Positions 1 to 7,117 of a stretch of DNA of 13,191 bases are shown one piece after another (position 1 is the stretch's first letter; each line of letters begins with the position of its first letter). The DNA is taken from the NCBI GenBank assembly GCA_963694825.1, contig CAVOEV010000121.1:1-13191 (forward strand). Direction: 5' to 3'. The translations under genes were made by a program, and so were the position numbers. A model generated the notes under the pieces. The model saw nothing but the letters and a program-made list of their open reading frames with translations. It searched no databases and was not told where the DNA came from. The DNA is from UBA8437 sp963694825 (lineage in GTDB: Bacteria > Planctomycetota > Planctomycetia > Planctomycetales > Planctomycetaceae).

Positions 1-138
1 GGCAGTCGTGCCTGGGATTTCGGTTGGCTGATGCCTCGGAGTGACGGCTTCGTGGCCGGTTGGTTGTGCGATCCGTACACGTTGAAGTTTCGGCGCGAAG
101 ACGGGCGGTATGCGATGCGTTGGTTTGTCAGCGAATGA
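1..138 (+). CDS. C-terminal fragment of an unrecognised protein
   Basis: Reading from base 1 in the first frame gives 45 codons ending in TGA at 136-138. The start lies outside the window. The peptide is rich in aromatic and acidic residues (it contains AWDFGW, DGFVAGWLCDPY and ends in MRWFVSE) and looks like normal protein. Overlapping frames here give Arg/Cys-rich shadow translations. I recognise no family. It would end 120 bp before the sialidase-like gene on the same strand, so the two could be co-transcribed. The evidence is only an open frame and plausible composition, so a chance frame remains possible. Confidence 0.45.
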   Translation, partial: GSRAWDFGWLMPRSDGFVAGWLCDPYTLKFRREDGRYAMRWFVSE

Positions 139-258
139 GACGGTCGGTGGGTTTGACAACCGGAGTGGGAACAGCTTGGTTGGAGGGATGTTGGGTCGTC
201 CGAGACGGAGGTATCGGCGGCCTTTGGCTTGAGTTCCAATCTGTGAGTGGGTGGTGCG

Positions 259-1818
259 ATGAGAGTACCTGGTGTCGGTGTCGTTCTGGCGATCATTGTG
301 GGCTGGCCGGCGTGGGTTGACGCGGCTGATGTCACCGCGATGGTGACCCAGGAAGTGCGGCCGGTGCTGGTCCGCAACGACCACAACCGGTTGTTCAAGC
401 TGACGGTGACCTGTCAAAAGCCCTATGTCGTGGTCGACTCGCTCGAGCTGTCTTTGGATGGCACCGACGACCGCGGCGACATCGACGTGATCGAGGTGTT
501 TGGGGGCGACGCCTTCAACCCCTTGATTCGGTTTGGGACGGCGGTGTCGGTGCGAGGCCGGCGGGTGACGATTGCCGGTCATGCCCGGTTGGAGAAGGGG
601 GAGAACCATTTTTGGGTTTCGTGTCGACTTGAGGGTGACGCGAACCTGGATCACTACGTGGATGGCACGTGCGTACAGATCGAGACGTCTGCGGGTGAGA
701 TTCGGCCGGTCGACAAGACTGACGGCCTGCGGCTGCGGATCGGCCTGGCCTTGCGGAAGCACTTCGACGATGGAGTGCACACCTACCGGATCGCGGCGCT
801 GGCCACTTCGGCCAGGGGGACGCTGCTGTGTGCCTACGACATGCGTCGTCGCACGGGTCGCGATCTGCAGGAGGACATCGACATCGGGCTGATGCGCAGC
901 ACCGACGGCGGCCGCACCTGGAAGCCTCAGCAGGTGATCATGGACATGGGCATCAAGGGCGGACATCCCCAGCATCTCAACGGCGTCAGCGACCCCGGCT
1001 TGATTGTCGATCCCAAGACCGGCCAGATCTGGTGTTTTGCGGTCTGGATGGTGGGCAAGGAGGGGAGCCACCAGTGGGACAAGGGCGGGTCGGAGAAGGG
1101 GTTCGAGATTGGCAAGAGTGCCCAGTTCTTGATGGTCACCAGCACCGATGACGGCAAGACCTGGAGCGAGCCTCGTAACATGACTCGAACCTGGAAACAG
1201 AAGGACTGGATTCTCTACGCCCCTTCACCTCAGGGGGGCATCGCCCTGGCCGACGGCACACTGGTGATGCCGACTCAGGGTCGGGACGAGAACGACGGGC
1301 ATTTTTCGAACCTGTTGATCAGCACCGACCATGGAAAGACCTGGACGGTCAGTGCCAAGGCATCGATCGGCAACACCGAGTGCCAGGCGGTCGAGTTGGG
1401 TGACGGCACGATCATGCTCAACTGTCGCACCGAGTCCCCGACGAAGTTCCGCACGGTGGCTGTCACCCGCGATCTGGGTCGGACCTGGGTGGTTCATCCC
1501 ACCAGTCGCAAGACGATCATCGAGCCCAACTGCAACGGCAGCACATACCGATTCAACTTCCGTCGCGGTGGTCGCGACGGGTACGTGCTGTTGTTTGCCA
1601 ACCCGTACTCTCAGACCGGTCGCGACCACCATTCGATCCGCACGAGTTTGGATGACGGCATGACCTGGCCCCGGCGGATGTTGTTGGACATCGGCCGCGG
1701 TGCGGGCTACCCGAGTCTTTCGCGAGCGGGTCGCAAGCACGTGGGGATTGTCTATGAGGGCAGTGGTGCGAAGCTGGTCTACCAGCGGTTGTCGCTGGAC
1801 GACCTGCTGGGCCGTTAG
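259..1818 (+). CDS. Secreted exo-alpha-sialidase-like protein (BNR/Asp-box six-bladed propeller)
   Basis: Predicted exo-sialidase (family activity EC 3.2.1.18) that would release terminal sialic acid from glycans outside the cytoplasm. The ATG at 259 gives 519 aa and starts directly with a signal peptide (hydrophobic stretch about residues 6-20, likely cleavage after VDA near 23). A GTG at 247 in the same frame adds only four residues. Residues about 25-160 resemble the beta-sandwich domain found N-terminal to BNR repeats. The catalytic domain shows YRI with Arg177, an acidic stretch (Asp206/Asp208), Glu374 in TECQAVEL, Arg390 in NCRTES, Arg461 before the last Asp box, and Tyr484/Tyr499-Glu500 near the C-terminus. 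These match the expected Arg triad, acid/base Asp and Tyr/Glu pair. Asp boxes (SxDxGxTW type) lie at 214-221, 295-302, 355-362, 403-410 (degenerate, TRDLGRTW) and 463-470. No strong Shine-Dalgarno is visible. Sialidase fold is well supported; sialic acid specificity is inferred. Confidence 0.88.
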   Translation: MRVPGVGVVLAIIVGWPAWVDAADVTAMVTQEVRPVLVRNDHNRLFKLTVTCQKPYVVVDSLELSLDGTDDRGDIDVIEVFGGDAFNPLIRFGTAVSVRGRRVTIAGHARLEKGENHFWVSCRLEGDANLDHYVDGTCVQIETSAGEIRPVDKTDGLRLRIGLALRKHFDDGVHTYRIAALATSARGTLLCAYDMRRRTGRDLQEDIDIGLMRSTDGGRTWKPQQVIMDMGIKGGHPQHLNGVSDPGLIVDPKTGQIWCFAVWMVGKEGSHQWDKGGSEKGFEIGKSAQFLMVTSTDDGKTWSEPRNMTRTWKQKDWILYAPSPQGGIALADGTLVMPTQGRDENDGHFSNLLISTDHGKTWTVSAKASIGNTECQAVELGDGTIMLNCRTESPTKFRTVAVTRDLGRTWVVHPTSRKTIIEPNCNGSTYRFNFRRGGRDGYVLLFANPYSQTGRDHHSIRTSLDDGMTWPRRMLLDIGRGAGYPSLSRAGRKHVGIVYEGSGAKLVYQRLSLDDLLGR

Positions 1819-1836
1819 CCCCACGGCAAGAGCAAA

Positions 1837-1871
1837 CCGGGTGGTTCCAGCCCAAGCTGGAGCCCACCCGG
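1837..1871. terminator. Hairpin between convergent genes, possible terminator or REP-like palindrome
   Basis: An 8-bp perfect outer stem (CCGGGTGG at 1837-1844 with CCACCCGG at 1864-1871) encloses a small internal loop, a 4-bp inner stem (CCAG 1847-1850 with CTGG 1857-1860) and a 6-base loop. It sits in the 79-bp gap between the stop of the sialidase-like gene (1818) and the stop of the minus-strand RTX gene (1898), where a shared terminator is expected. Reading from the RTX gene the hairpin is followed by TTTGCTCTT, a weak U-rich tail. On the plus strand there is no T tract. The palindrome translates in one plus frame as VVPAQAGAHP, a peptide that often marks REP-type repeats, so it could be a dispersed palindromic repeat. 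Confidence 0.5.
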
Positions 1872-1897
1872 CTCGCATCCCTTCCATCACATGCGGG

Positions 1898-3943
1898 TTA
1901 CGGGAAGATCAGGTCGACACCCGGTCCACCAAAGACCAGGTCGGCATCGGCTCCACCGATCATGATGTCGTTGCCGGTACCGCCGAGCATGATGTCGTTA
2001 CCCGCGTTGCCGAGCATGATGTCGTTACCCGCGTTGCCGAGCATGATGTCGTTGCCGTCACCGCCGACCATGACATCGTTGCCCTGTCCTCCGAGCATGC
2101 GATCGTTGCCGCGGTCTCCGAACATGCGATCGTTGCCATCCTGTCCCTCGAGAAAGTCGTTTCCGCTGCCTCCGTGCAACCGGTCGTTTCCGCTGCCTCC
2201 ACGAAGTCGATCGTTGCCGTTTTGGCCCTCGAGCACGTCGTCTCCGAAGCTGCCGTCGAGCCAGTCGTCGCCCAGTCCGCCTCGCAGCAGGTCGTTTCCG
2301 AATCCGCCGTGGAGGTAGTCGTTGCCGGATCCGCCGTCGAGCCGATCCCGGCCGCTGTTGCCCGAGAGCACATCGTTGCCGGCGCCGCCCCAGATCCGGT
2401 CGTTGCCGAATCCTCCTGTGACGTAGTCGTTGCCGGCTCCGGCGAACAACCAGTCGTTGCCGAGGTTACCGAAAAGCCTGTCGTTGCCGTTGCCGCCCCG
2501 GAGCAGGTCGTTGCCGAGATGTCCTCTTATGGTGTCGTCGCCTTCACCGCCGACGATCACGTCCGAGCCGTCGTTGCCGTTGAGGGCATCGGAGCCGTCT
2601 CCGCCTAAGATCAGGTCACGGCCGGCTCCACCGGAGACCACGTCGTTGCCGTCCTCTCCATAGAGTCGATCGTTGCCCGAACCGCTCTCGATGACATCAT
2701 TGCCCTGGCCACCGTGGACCAGCACGTTGGTGGTGACTGCGGCCTCGATCTGTACCACGTCATCGCCGACGCTCGAGTCGATGACGATCGGGCCCTCGGT
2801 GTCGACTCCCTGCGTGATCGTGTAGCTCTCGCTGCGGATCAGGTTGATCATGTCGCTGTCGAGGAAGGCGTCGACCTGGACCTGGGTCACTCCGTCACCA
2901 AGATCCGTCAGGGTGATCAGGTCGTGGGCACCGGTGCCGGTGACGTAGGCGAAATCGGGCACTCCGTCGCGATCGCTGTCTCGCAGACCGATGTCGGGAT
3001 CAGAGGCCAGGATCTCGTAGTTGTTGACCATCGAGATACTTCCGTTGAGCTGCGTGTCGAACCGTGTGACGATGTTGTTCGTCTCACGGGTGACCGACCC
3101 CTTACGGATCGTGTCACCGCTGGAGATCAGTTGTTCTCCGGTAGTGCTTCCCCTGGTGTGGGATAGCCCGAAGGTGTGCATCGCCTCGTGCACCAGCGTG
3201 TACGCTAGCCGATGTGTCAGGTTCTCGTTGAAGGCGTCGGTGCCAGCTGTGCCGCTGGTGGCCGAGACGATCTTGTCGGTGAACGTCAGGGTCGCTTCGT
3301 CGTGGTTGTTACCGGTTCCGGAGAACAGGTCCTCGCCGGCTGCGATCCCAAACAGGCCCGTCGCGCTACCGACCAGTCCGCCGGCGGCAGTGATGGCCGG
3401 CGAGGAGATTTCCATCACGAAATTGTAGGCGTCGTGTTGTCCGTAGCCGTCGAACCCGGCCATCCCCGTGTCGTTGTTCCCCAGGGTGTTGACGACGTCC
3501 AGGAAGCTCGAGGATCCGATCCCGACCACCTCGAAGTCGAACGCGTTGAGTTCGCGTTGCACGATCGGCAGCACCGCGTTCTGCAGTGCGAGTGCGTCGG
3601 CGCTGTCGATCACCGAGTCGCCGTTGAAGTCGTATTGCACGGGATTGAAGTCGAGTTGATCGGAGTCACCCAGCCCCCCCCATCCCTGGAGATCCGAACC
3701 GGTCCCGAAGCCGTTGGTGCCGGCCCCGTCGAGGTCGCGGAAGTCCTCGACGGTTGTCGAGAGGCCGGTGGTCGGCAATGCGGCGCCGAAGTCGACATAG
3801 AACATGGTTGTCAGCAGGGTGCGTGATTCGAGCGATTCGGCCGAAACAACACCCCGGCGTCCCTGGCGTCGGCGGGGACGAGGGCTGGGGCGACTCGAAG
3901 AGAGTAGGTGAGCGATTCGGCGGGTCCAGTTGGTAAGACGCAT
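1898..3943 (-). CDS. Secreted metzincin-like metalloprotease with C-terminal RTX calcium-binding repeats
   Basis: A 681-aa protein, probably an exported zinc protease stabilised by calcium. The ATG at 3943 is chosen because GAGGAG lies 6 bases upstream (3950-3955). The open frame continues upstream to 4339 but there overlaps the kinase gene with noncoding-like composition. Domains in order: basic N-terminus with ESLESRTLL at 36-44, resembling the LEPR-XLL motif at the start of many planctomycete exported proteins; a single dockerin/EF-hand-like loop at 105-116 (Asp105, Asn107, Asp109, Asp113, Asp116); the zinc motif HEAMHTFGLSH at 252-262 (His252, Glu253, His256, His262), matching HExxHxxGxxH; a possible Met-turn around Met305-Tyr309; a calcium-type loop DSDRDGVPD at 322-330; and 30 RTX nonapeptides at 411-680. 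The layout recalls serralysins but lacks their usual C-terminal extension. It starts 70 bp after the kinase gene on the same strand. Proteolytic activity and substrate are inferred. Confidence 0.85.
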   Translation of the reverse strand: MRLTNWTRRIAHLLSSSRPSPRPRRRQGRRGVVSAESLESRTLLTTMFYVDFGAALPTTGLSTTVEDFRDLDGAGTNGFGTGSDLQGWGGLGDSDQLDFNPVQYDFNGDSVIDSADALALQNAVLPIVQRELNAFDFEVVGIGSSSFLDVVNTLGNNDTGMAGFDGYGQHDAYNFVMEISSPAITAAGGLVGSATGLFGIAAGEDLFSGTGNNHDEATLTFTDKIVSATSGTAGTDAFNENLTHRLAYTLVHEAMHTFGLSHTRGSTTGEQLISSGDTIRKGSVTRETNNIVTRFDTQLNGSISMVNNYEILASDPDIGLRDSDRDGVPDFAYVTGTGAHDLITLTDLGDGVTQVQVDAFLDSDMINLIRSESYTITQGVDTEGPIVIDSSVGDDVVQIEAAVTTNVLVHGGQGNDVIESGSGNDRLYGEDGNDVVSGGAGRDLILGGDGSDALNGNDGSDVIVGGEGDDTIRGHLGNDLLRGGNGNDRLFGNLGNDWLFAGAGNDYVTGGFGNDRIWGGAGNDVLSGNSGRDRLDGGSGNDYLHGGFGNDLLRGGLGDDWLDGSFGDDVLEGQNGNDRLRGGSGNDRLHGGSGNDFLEGQDGNDRMFGDRGNDRMLGGQGNDVMVGGDGNDIMLGNAGNDIMLGNAGNDIMLGGTGNDIMIGGADADLVFGGPGVDLIFP
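1904..2713 (-). repeat. 30 tandem RTX nonapeptide units (27-bp period)
   Basis: Thirty consecutive 9-residue units of the GGxGxDxUx type run without interruption from residue 411 to 680 of the protease-like protein, and one proline follows before the stop. The Asp at position 6 is present in all 30 units, and Gly at position 4 in 29 (the 29th unit, GGADADLVF, has Asp). Such repeats fold as a calcium-loaded parallel beta-roll outside the cell, commonly after type I secretion. The DNA shows the matching 27-bp period, which leaves several other frames free of stops and creates false open frames on both strands. Confidence 0.95.
1985..2038. repeat. Exact 27-bp tandem duplication inside the RTX array
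   Basis: The 27-base unit at 1985-2011 is repeated without a mismatch at 2012-2038. Each copy encodes the nonapeptide GNAGNDIML in the minus-strand gene. Identity at synonymous positions indicates a recent duplication or gene conversion of one RTX unit, while most other units in the array differ at the DNA level. Confidence 0.9.
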
Positions 3944-3949
3944 GGCGGG

Positions 3950-3955
3950 CTCCTC
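3950..3955 (-). promoter_or_regulatory. Ribosome binding site of the RTX protease gene
   Basis: On the minus strand GAGGAG lies 6 bases before the ATG at 3943. It is among the strongest Shine-Dalgarno matches in the window, and it decides the start codon in favour of the one that places the LEPR-XLL-like motif near residue 38. Confidence 0.75.
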
Positions 3956-4013
3956 GAATTGAGATCTGTGAACAGCGAAAGTGTGTGTCGCTGTTCTTCG
4001 AGGAACGCTTGCG

Positions 4014-6473
4014 TCAGGGTTGTGACGCGCGTTCTGGAGCAAATCCGGTATTTTCCAAAATTCGCTTGGCCACAGCGGCAGGGTTTCGGGTCCCGACGAA
4101 GTTCGTGCCGGGACCGGCACCAGCGAGGGCCTGGCAGCGGGCGAGTGCATTGAGGGTCGAGAGTGTATCGGCGTGCGAGTTGCCTCGTTGCTCGACCTGT
4201 GCTTTCCACGTCGCTCGCAATTCGACCTCGGCCTCCACGTACCTGCGTTGTCGCACCAGCGTGCGGCCGAGGTTGGCGCGGGTCCTGAGTGTCTGGGGGT
4301 GCTCAGGACCGAGCACACGCCTACGGATTGCCAGCACATCGCGGTTGATCCCCTCGGCCTGCTCGACGCGTCCCTGCCTCATGTGCGTGTTGGCGAGGTT
4401 GTGACGGGTATTGAGTGTGCGGGGGTGTTCGGGGCCAAACGTCAGCTGCTTGATCTCCAGCGTCTTCTCGTACAATGCCTGCGATTCGGCGTGTCGCTTC
4501 ATCAGACCCAGCATCTGGGCGTGGTTGTGCATGGCCGAGAGCGTGTCGGGGTGGGTGTCTCCCAGGGTGCGTTGTCGTACCACGAGAGTTTGCTGGCTGA
4601 GCGATAGGGCTTCATCAAATCGTTTGAGTCCCCGTAGGCAGAGGACGAGGTTGTTGAAGGCCTTGAGCGTGCGGACATGCTCGGGGCCATCGAAGCGGAT
4701 TCGATCCGCGAGCACTCTCTCGCAATGCTCGAGTGCCTGGTCGTATCGACACAGTTTGAGCAGGCACAGGCCGAGGTTGTGCCGTGCCATCAGCACGAGT
4801 TGATCCTCTGCCCGGCAATTGTCTCGCAATCCGTCGTAGGCCTGTTGATGGAGTTTCAGGGCCTGCGAGTAGCGGCCGCGATGGACCAGCGCGGTCGCCA
4901 GCTGAGACATGGCGACAAGCGTATCGTGGTGATTCGCTCCCAGCACATCCTGTCGGTGCTTTAGGGCCCGTTTCAGCTGTTCGATCGCCAGGGAGTGCAG
5001 CCCGAGTGCGTCGTAGCTCTCGCCGAGTGACAGCTGGATCGATGCGGCGGTGGCCGGTTGATCGGCGAAGGCCTTTTCCACTCGTGCGGCGGCGTGGTCG
5101 AGGATCGAGCGTGCCGAGACCGGTCGTCCGCGTTGTCGATCGGGTCTCAGGTCACGGATGACCTCCGAGACCAGGAATCGGGTCAGCGATTCGGCCTTCT
5201 GCGCGTCCCGCTCCGATTGCAGCATCAGCGACTTGGCTTCGGCACGCGAGGTTTGTTCTCGAGTGAGTGCGATCTGTCGAGCCTGCCTGGCCACTTCCCT
5301 GGCAGTCACCAGCTCACGTGCCCGTATGGCTTGCTGGCGGAAGTGGATGGCGGTCGCGATCGATCCGATGCTCAGGGTGAGCAGCAGCAGCACGGCCAGA
5401 GAGGTCATTCCGGCCAGGGCGGGATTGCGTCGGCACCAGCGAGCGGTTCGGCCGCACAACCCGATCCGTCGGGCCTGGATCGGTTCCCCGGACTGGAAAC
5501 TCGCCAGGTCCCGGGCCAACTCGCCAGCCGTTTGGTACCGCCGTTCGGGATCAGGATCGAGAGCACGGGCGATGATCGTCTCGAAGTCCCGCGAGATCCG
5601 GGGGACGAGGGACCGCAGCGAGCGAAGTCGGCGGTCCCAGGGGCTGTCGTCGGTTTCGAAGGCCGGTTGGTGTGCGACCAGTTCAAACAAGGAAGCTCCC
5701 AGGCTGTACACGTCGCTGCGGGCATCGGCCTCGCCCAGAAAACATTCCGGAGCCATGTAGCGGTGGGTCCCCAGGATCGCGCCGGTGGCGGTCAGGTCTT
5801 CACTGTCCTGATCCCGTGCCAGGCCGAAGTCGCTGAGCCAGACGGTGCCCTGTTGATCCAGCAGCAGGTTGCCCGGCTTGACGTCGCGGTGGATCACTCC
5901 CTGACGGTGAGCATAGTCCAATGCCTCGGCCGCCTGCCGCCCGATGTCAGCGATCGCCTTTTGAGAATCAGTGTCCGACCGCGAAGCCGACTCGGGGCCC
6001 AGTTCCTCGAACTGGTCCAGCGAGATACCGTCGATGAACTGCATGGCCAGGAAGTGGACGCCCAGTTCGTGGCCCTGCGAGAAGACCGGAACGATGTTCG
6101 AGTGGTGCAACGCCGCAGCGGAGCGGGCTTCGGCGGCGAATCGCTCGATCCGTTTCGAGTCCATCCATTCGCTGGCCGGCAGCAGTTTGAGCGCCACGCG
6201 ACGGTCGACCGAGATCTGGTGGGCCTCGTAGACGATCCCCATCCCACCCCGGCCGATCTCGCAGATGATCTCGAAGTCACCCAGCGGACCGGACGGCGGC
6301 ACGAAGTTCTTGGCCGCGTCGTCGGCCAATTCGGCGCGAAGCGACGCCAGATGATTGCCATGGCTGCCCGATTCCGATTGACGACGCAGACGGCCGGTGC
6401 GGCCCCAGTCCGAGAGCAGTTCTTGCCAGATGGTCAGGTCGACGCCCAGGTCGCTTCCAGTCGTGCCGTTCAT
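4014..6473 (-). CDS. Membrane Ser/Thr protein kinase with kinesin-light-chain-type TPR tail
   Basis: An 819-aa Hanks-type kinase predicted to phosphorylate proteins in the cytoplasm and sense through its other half. The kinase domain spans about 67-330: Gly-rich loop GRGGMG (74-79), Lys96 in VALK, helix-C Glu115, HRDVKPGN with Asp197 and Asn202, DFG at 215-217 and APE at 241-243. All key residues are present, so it should be active. A single transmembrane segment lies at about 352-376, followed by a charged coiled-coil-like stretch (about 380-435). The tail holds TPR units whose H-x-x-TL motifs begin at 512, 596, 638, 680, 722 and 764, with a degenerate unit at 554: an exact 42-residue register typical of kinesin-light-chain TPRs. 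The start ATG overlaps the sigma factor stop by four bases (ATGA), indicating translational coupling. By analogy with other paired ECF factors, it may phosphorylate the sigma factor or an associated protein. Confidence 0.93.
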   Translation of the reverse strand: MNGTTGSDLGVDLTIWQELLSDWGRTGRLRRQSESGSHGNHLASLRAELADDAAKNFVPPSGPLGDFEIICEIGRGGMGIVYEAHQISVDRRVALKLLPASEWMDSKRIERFAAEARSAAALHHSNIVPVFSQGHELGVHFLAMQFIDGISLDQFEELGPESASRSDTDSQKAIADIGRQAAEALDYAHRQGVIHRDVKPGNLLLDQQGTVWLSDFGLARDQDSEDLTATGAILGTHRYMAPECFLGEADARSDVYSLGASLFELVAHQPAFETDDSPWDRRLRSLRSLVPRISRDFETIIARALDPDPERRYQTAGELARDLASFQSGEPIQARRIGLCGRTARWCRRNPALAGMTSLAVLLLLTLSIGSIATAIHFRQQAIRARELVTAREVARQARQIALTREQTSRAEAKSLMLQSERDAQKAESLTRFLVSEVIRDLRPDRQRGRPVSARSILDHAAARVEKAFADQPATAASIQLSLGESYDALGLHSLAIEQLKRALKHRQDVLGANHHDTLVAMSQLATALVHRGRYSQALKLHQQAYDGLRDNCRAEDQLVLMARHNLGLCLLKLCRYDQALEHCERVLADRIRFDGPEHVRTLKAFNNLVLCLRGLKRFDEALSLSQQTLVVRQRTLGDTHPDTLSAMHNHAQMLGLMKRHAESQALYEKTLEIKQLTFGPEHPRTLNTRHNLANTHMRQGRVEQAEGINRDVLAIRRRVLGPEHPQTLRTRANLGRTLVRQRRYVEAEVELRATWKAQVEQRGNSHADTLSTLNALARCQALAGAGPGTNFVGTRNPAAVAKRILENTGFAPERASQP

Positions 6474-7117
6474 AGTGGTCCCTGCTGTTCAAATTGCAGC
6501 AGCATGGCCCGGCGGGCACGCTGGTAGAGTTGTCGGGTGGCCGCGGAACTGCGGTTCAGCCGTTGGGCTATCTCCTCGAACGGCAACTCCGAAACTATCC
6601 GCAGCAAGAGTACCTGGCGGTATTCGTGCGGCAGGGCCGCCACTGCCACGCGGATCCGTAGTCGCTGCTCTTTGCGGACCACCCGCCCGCTGGGGGAGGT
6701 CTGGCTGGCAGCCAGCTGATTGGCCGCGTTGGATTCCGTGAACGAGTCGACCGAGGAGGACTTGCGGCCAACGGGCACCTCGCGTCGGAGATCGCGGCCA
6801 GCCACGGCGATGTGACGCCGCACCGACCCCAGAATGCGGTGGGCCAGGATCTGCCGTAGCCAGCTCCATAGCTCGCCGTTGCTGCGGCCGCGGAAACTCA
6901 AGAAGTCCCGAGAGGCGTGTAACAGGGTCTCCTGGACGATGTCCGAGGGACTCTGTCTGACACCCAATCGCGCGGAGACTCCCCGTTGGGCCAGTACCTG
7001 GAGTCGGTCGCGGTAGCCTCCCAGCAAGGGACCCAGGCCGCTTTCGCCATTCCGGACCGATTGCAGCAGGTCTGAACCAGACGCATTTCCCGCTTCATTT
7101 GTAGCCGTGTCTGTCAC
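6470..7117 (-). CDS. ECF-type RNA polymerase sigma factor, planctomycete-type
   Basis: A 215-aa sigma-70 family factor that would redirect RNA polymerase to a specific promoter set. Region 2 spans about residues 28-105, with the core-binding DIVQETLL (59-66) and the aromatic-rich SNGELWSWLRQIL that follows. Region 4 spans about 162-205 (LPHEYRQVLLLR, then a helix-turn-helix EEIAQRLNRSSAATRQLYQRA) and recognises the -35 element. Regions 2 and 4 are joined by a basic and Ser-rich linker, and no region 3 is seen. The frame starts at GTG 7117 behind a weak AGGG; the nearby ATG is out of frame. The stop overlaps the kinase start (ATGA, 6470-6473). No anti-sigma factor gene is adjacent, so control by the partner kinase is the simplest reading. 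Sequence style fits the Planctomycetaceae-specific ECF subfamily. Confidence 0.92.
   Translation of the reverse strand: MTDTATNEAGNASGSDLLQSVRNGESGLGPLLGGYRDRLQVLAQRGVSARLGVRQSPSDIVQETLLHASRDFLSFRGRSNGELWSWLRQILAHRILGSVRRHIAVAGRDLRREVPVGRKSSSVDSFTESNAANQLAASQTSPSGRVVRKEQRLRIRVAVAALPHEYRQVLLLRIVSELPFEEIAQRLNRSSAATRQLYQRARRAMLLQFEQQGPL

Noticed and set aside
1700..2608. Long plus-strand frame of 302 codons with nonapeptide repeats such as EHDVVTRVA
   Set aside because: It is antisense to the RTX array. The 27-bp period removes stops in other frames and yields false repeats; the first part overlaps the end of the sialidase-like gene.
1962..2663. Plus-strand Pro/Ser-rich frames and a minus-strand Thr-rich frame through the same array
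   Set aside because: These are shadows of the 27-bp tandem repeat in other frames, with strongly biased composition and no domain.
1904..2713. Regular 27-bp periodicity as a CRISPR array or DNA satellite
   Set aside because: The period equals nine codons, there are no unique spacers, and the protein repeat fits RTX perfectly.
3944..4339. Upstream extension of the RTX gene to an ATG at 4339
   Set aside because: It overlaps the kinase gene's 3' end, has noncoding-like composition and ignores the strong ribosome binding site before 3943.
5058..6527. Plus-strand frame of 489 codons
   Set aside because: It is entirely antisense to the kinase gene, whose motifs are intact; composition is typical of a shadow frame in GC-rich DNA.
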